NCBI GenBank assembly: GCA_013813605.1
Contig: JACCRL010000220.1
Coordinates: 1-22,108 of the forward strand
Direction of reading: 5' to 3'
Source of the DNA: Gemmatimonadaceae bacterium
GTDB lineage: Bacteria; Gemmatimonadota; Gemmatimonadetes; Gemmatimonadales; Gemmatimonadaceae
Length of the DNA stretch: 22,108 nt
The notes under the pieces were generated by a model. The model had not been told where the DNA came from and made no database searches. It saw nothing but the letters and a program-made list of their open reading frames with translations. The stretch's first letter is position 1, and every line of letters starts with the position of its first letter. Shown here piece by piece: positions 20,649 through 22,108 of the stretch. A program made the position numbers and the translations under genes.

Positions 20649-21884
20649 TCAATAGAGCAGGAATGGCCTGCTCTGCTCGCGGAACATTGCCGCCTCGCGG
20701 TCCCAATCCTCGAGAAGCGCCCGCAGCCGGCCTCCTTCGATTGCAAGCCTCACCTTGTCGGAGCCCGTGAGGCGATCGATCGTACCCGTCCAGGCAAAGT
20801 CGCGCGGATGTTGCCTGCGGATCTCGTCGATGAGCAGCAGCGATGTGCGGACCGGCCGGTACGCCTGCCGGTCAGTGATGACGAATCGAATTGCGGGAAT
20901 CGTCAGCCCCTTATGTTTGGCGGCCGTTGCCAACACCGGCATCGTGATCGCATCGAAGCGGATTCCCGGCAGCCGCATGTCGTTCATCACCCGCACGACT
21001 TCACCCGCGTTCAGCCATGGCGCGCCGATCTGCTCGAAGGGGCGGTCCGTACCACGGCCCTCGGTGAGCGTCGTACCTTCGAAGTAAACGGACCCGGGAT
21101 AGCTCGACAGCGCGGCGAGGGAGCGGAGGTTCGGCGAGGGGTTCACCCACGGCAGGCCCGTCTCGTCCTGCCACTGCGAGCGCCGCCAGTTTTCCACCCG
21201 CGCAACGATGAGGTCCGCGCCGATGCCGTACTTCTGATTGAAAAGCGTGGCAAGCTCGCCGACCGTCATGCCGTGTCGTGCCGGAATGGGATACATCCCC
21301 ACGAATGACTTGAACTTCGGGTCGAGCAGCGCGCCCTCGACGATCTCTCCGCCGATGGGGTTGGGCCGGTCGAGGACGACGAACGGAATTCCCTTTCTCA
21401 CCGCCGCCTGCATCGACAGCGCCATCGTCGACACGTAAGTCCAGGTGCGGCCGCCAACCTCCTGGAGGTCATAGACAATTACGTCCACGTCCTTCAGCAT
21501 CTCCGGCGTCGGGCCGCGATCCTCCGATTTGTATAGCGAATGAATCGGAACGCCCGTCCTCGGATCTCTTTCGTCGAGAATCGTCTCTCCGGCTTCGACG
21601 GTGCCGCGGATGCCATGCTCCGGAGCGAGGAGGGCGACGAGCTTCAAATCCTTGTGCCGCGCGATGAGATCGATGTCCGTGTTTCTCGACCGGTCGATTC
21701 CAGTGTGATTGGTAATGAGGCCGACGCGCTTGCCCCTTAGCGCCGCAGGAACGTCCGCGAGAAAGACCTCGATACCCGGCCGGACTGCGGCGTCCTGTAC
21801 GGTCGCGCCGCTGGGCGACGAAACAGGCGCTGGCATGTGTGTGCACGCGGCGAGCATCAGCAGGGCGGGCGCGAGGATTCTCAT
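20649..21884 (-). CDS. namZ: DUF1343 exo-beta-N-acetylmuramidase (NamZ family), lipoprotein
   Basis: A 411-residue exported lipoprotein (lipobox LAAC, Cys14). NamZ enzymes release terminal MurNAc from peptidoglycan fragments in muropeptide recycling. Family motifs are present: GLITNHTG (55-62), LLAPEHGIRG (85-94), YDLQEVGGRTWTY (about 138-150), VVLDRPNPIGG and VNPSPNLRS. The length matches the family. The ATG at 21884 has AAGGA upstream and starts the signal peptide; the open frame extends 22 codons further without a site. A beta-lactamase-family gene ends 72 nt upstream on the same strand, and two lipoprotein genes follow within 9-17 nt. Confidence 0.9.
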   Translation of the reverse strand: MRILAPALLMLAACTHMPAPVSSPSGATVQDAAVRPGIEVFLADVPAALRGKRVGLITNHTGIDRSRNTDIDLIARHKDLKLVALLAPEHGIRGTVEAGETILDERDPRTGVPIHSLYKSEDRGPTPEMLKDVDVIVYDLQEVGGRTWTYVSTMALSMQAAVRKGIPFVVLDRPNPIGGEIVEGALLDPKFKSFVGMYPIPARHGMTVGELATLFNQKYGIGADLIVARVENWRRSQWQDETGLPWVNPSPNLRSLAALSSYPGSVYFEGTTLTEGRGTDRPFEQIGAPWLNAGEVVRVMNDMRLPGIRFDAITMPVLATAAKHKGLTIPAIRFVITDRQAYRPVRTSLLLIDEIRRQHPRDFAWTGTIDRLTGSDKVRLAIEGGRLRALLEDWDREAAMFREQSRPFLLY

Positions 21885-21956
21885 TGATTCCTTCGTGGAG
21901 GTGATCAAGCTGCTATCTACTCTGGTGAAGAGCGCGATTTCCCTTTCCATGAATTC

Positions 21957-22108
21957 TCAGGCTGGCTTGCGCAGGAAGAAGCTCATTGCGCGCCGAAGTT
22001 GTGGCTGCCGCTGATCGCTGTTGAACAGAAACGAAAACACGAGCCGTTCCTCTGGATAGATAAACAGGAGGGCGGTGCCGCCGACTGAGCCACCGCTGTG
22101 AGAAATCA
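21957..22108 (-). CDS. Beta-lactamase-family serine hydrolase, C-terminal end only
   Basis: The last 50 residues of a gene that continues past the right edge, ending at TGA 21957-21959. SHSGGSVGGTALLFIYPEE is the HxG-type third motif of class C beta-lactamase-like serine hydrolases (penicillin-binding-protein fold), followed by a strand typical of the family (RLVFSFLFNSD). The catalytic SxxK is outside the window. It lies just upstream of NamZ on the same strand, which fits a cell-wall recycling role. Confidence 0.75.
   Translation of the reverse strand, partial: ISHSGGSVGGTALLFIYPEERLVFSFLFNSDQRQPQLRRAMSFFLRKPA

Noticed and set aside
20382..21308. 308-codon plus-strand ORF opposite NamZ
   Set aside because: Antisense shadow of NamZ, which has clear family motifs.

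Overview
The window is high-GC bacterial chromosome with compact genes, frequent GTG starts, many secreted proteins and lipoproteins, and tightly overlapping gene ends. Gene content (secreted M20 peptidase, bactofilin paired with a zinc-ribbon protein, NamZ/DUF1343, lipoprotein amidohydrolase, small lipoproteins with a VNGxPLPYTLP-type motif) resembles Gemmatimonadota. That assignment is inference from gene style, not from a marker gene. No rRNA, tRNA, CRISPR array, insertion sequence or prophage was seen.

Layout. 1-487 (-): start of a 2-oxo acid dehydrogenase E2 gene, cut by the window edge. 583-1865 (+): MDR oxidoreductase coupled to a small zinc-ribbon protein. 1934-4298 (+): a tiny hydrophobic ORF, a MscS-related TM-helix protein and an APC amino-acid permease, joined by 1-4 nt overlaps. 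4343-5556 (-): an acidic 78-aa protein coupled to a secreted M23 peptidase. 5557-5825: the longest gene-free stretch (269 nt), rich in inverted repeats. 5826-6688 (+): bactofilin and zinc-ribbon protein. 6685-7425 (-): rhomboid protease. 7555-8955 (+): secreted M20 peptidase. 9051-10380 (-): lipoprotein and beta-carbonic anhydrase. 10550-11038 (+): OsmC-like protein. 11121-11720 (-): membrane-anchored unknown. 11788-12876 (+): HTH_42/AlkZ-like protein. 12919-14841 (-): amidohydrolase followed by a peroxiredoxin. 14934-15563 (-): glycine-zipper protein with a strong terminator. 15785-16411 (-): DinB-like protein behind a possible DUF4242 remnant. 16522-17364 (+): 5'-3' exonuclease. 17348-18582 (-): short VOC-type protein coupled to a polysaccharide deacetylase. 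18647-19609 (+): secreted hydrolase-like protein. 19603-21884 (-): NamZ plus two lipoproteins. 21957-22108 (-): end of a beta-lactamase-family hydrolase.

The standout is the peroxiredoxin at 12919-13383. Its reading frame is interrupted by one TGA exactly where BCP/PrxQ enzymes carry the peroxidatic cysteine. The frame and conserved sequence continue on both sides, the resolving cysteine is kept, and two hairpins follow the TGA within the range of bacterial SECIS elements. It is best read as a selenoprotein that ordinary gene calling would truncate or miss. Other points of interest are a likely frameshift at the 5' end of the carbonic anhydrase gene, a possible DUF4242 remnant before the DinB gene, and a cell-wall cluster (NamZ, beta-lactamase-like hydrolase, lipoproteins) at the right end.
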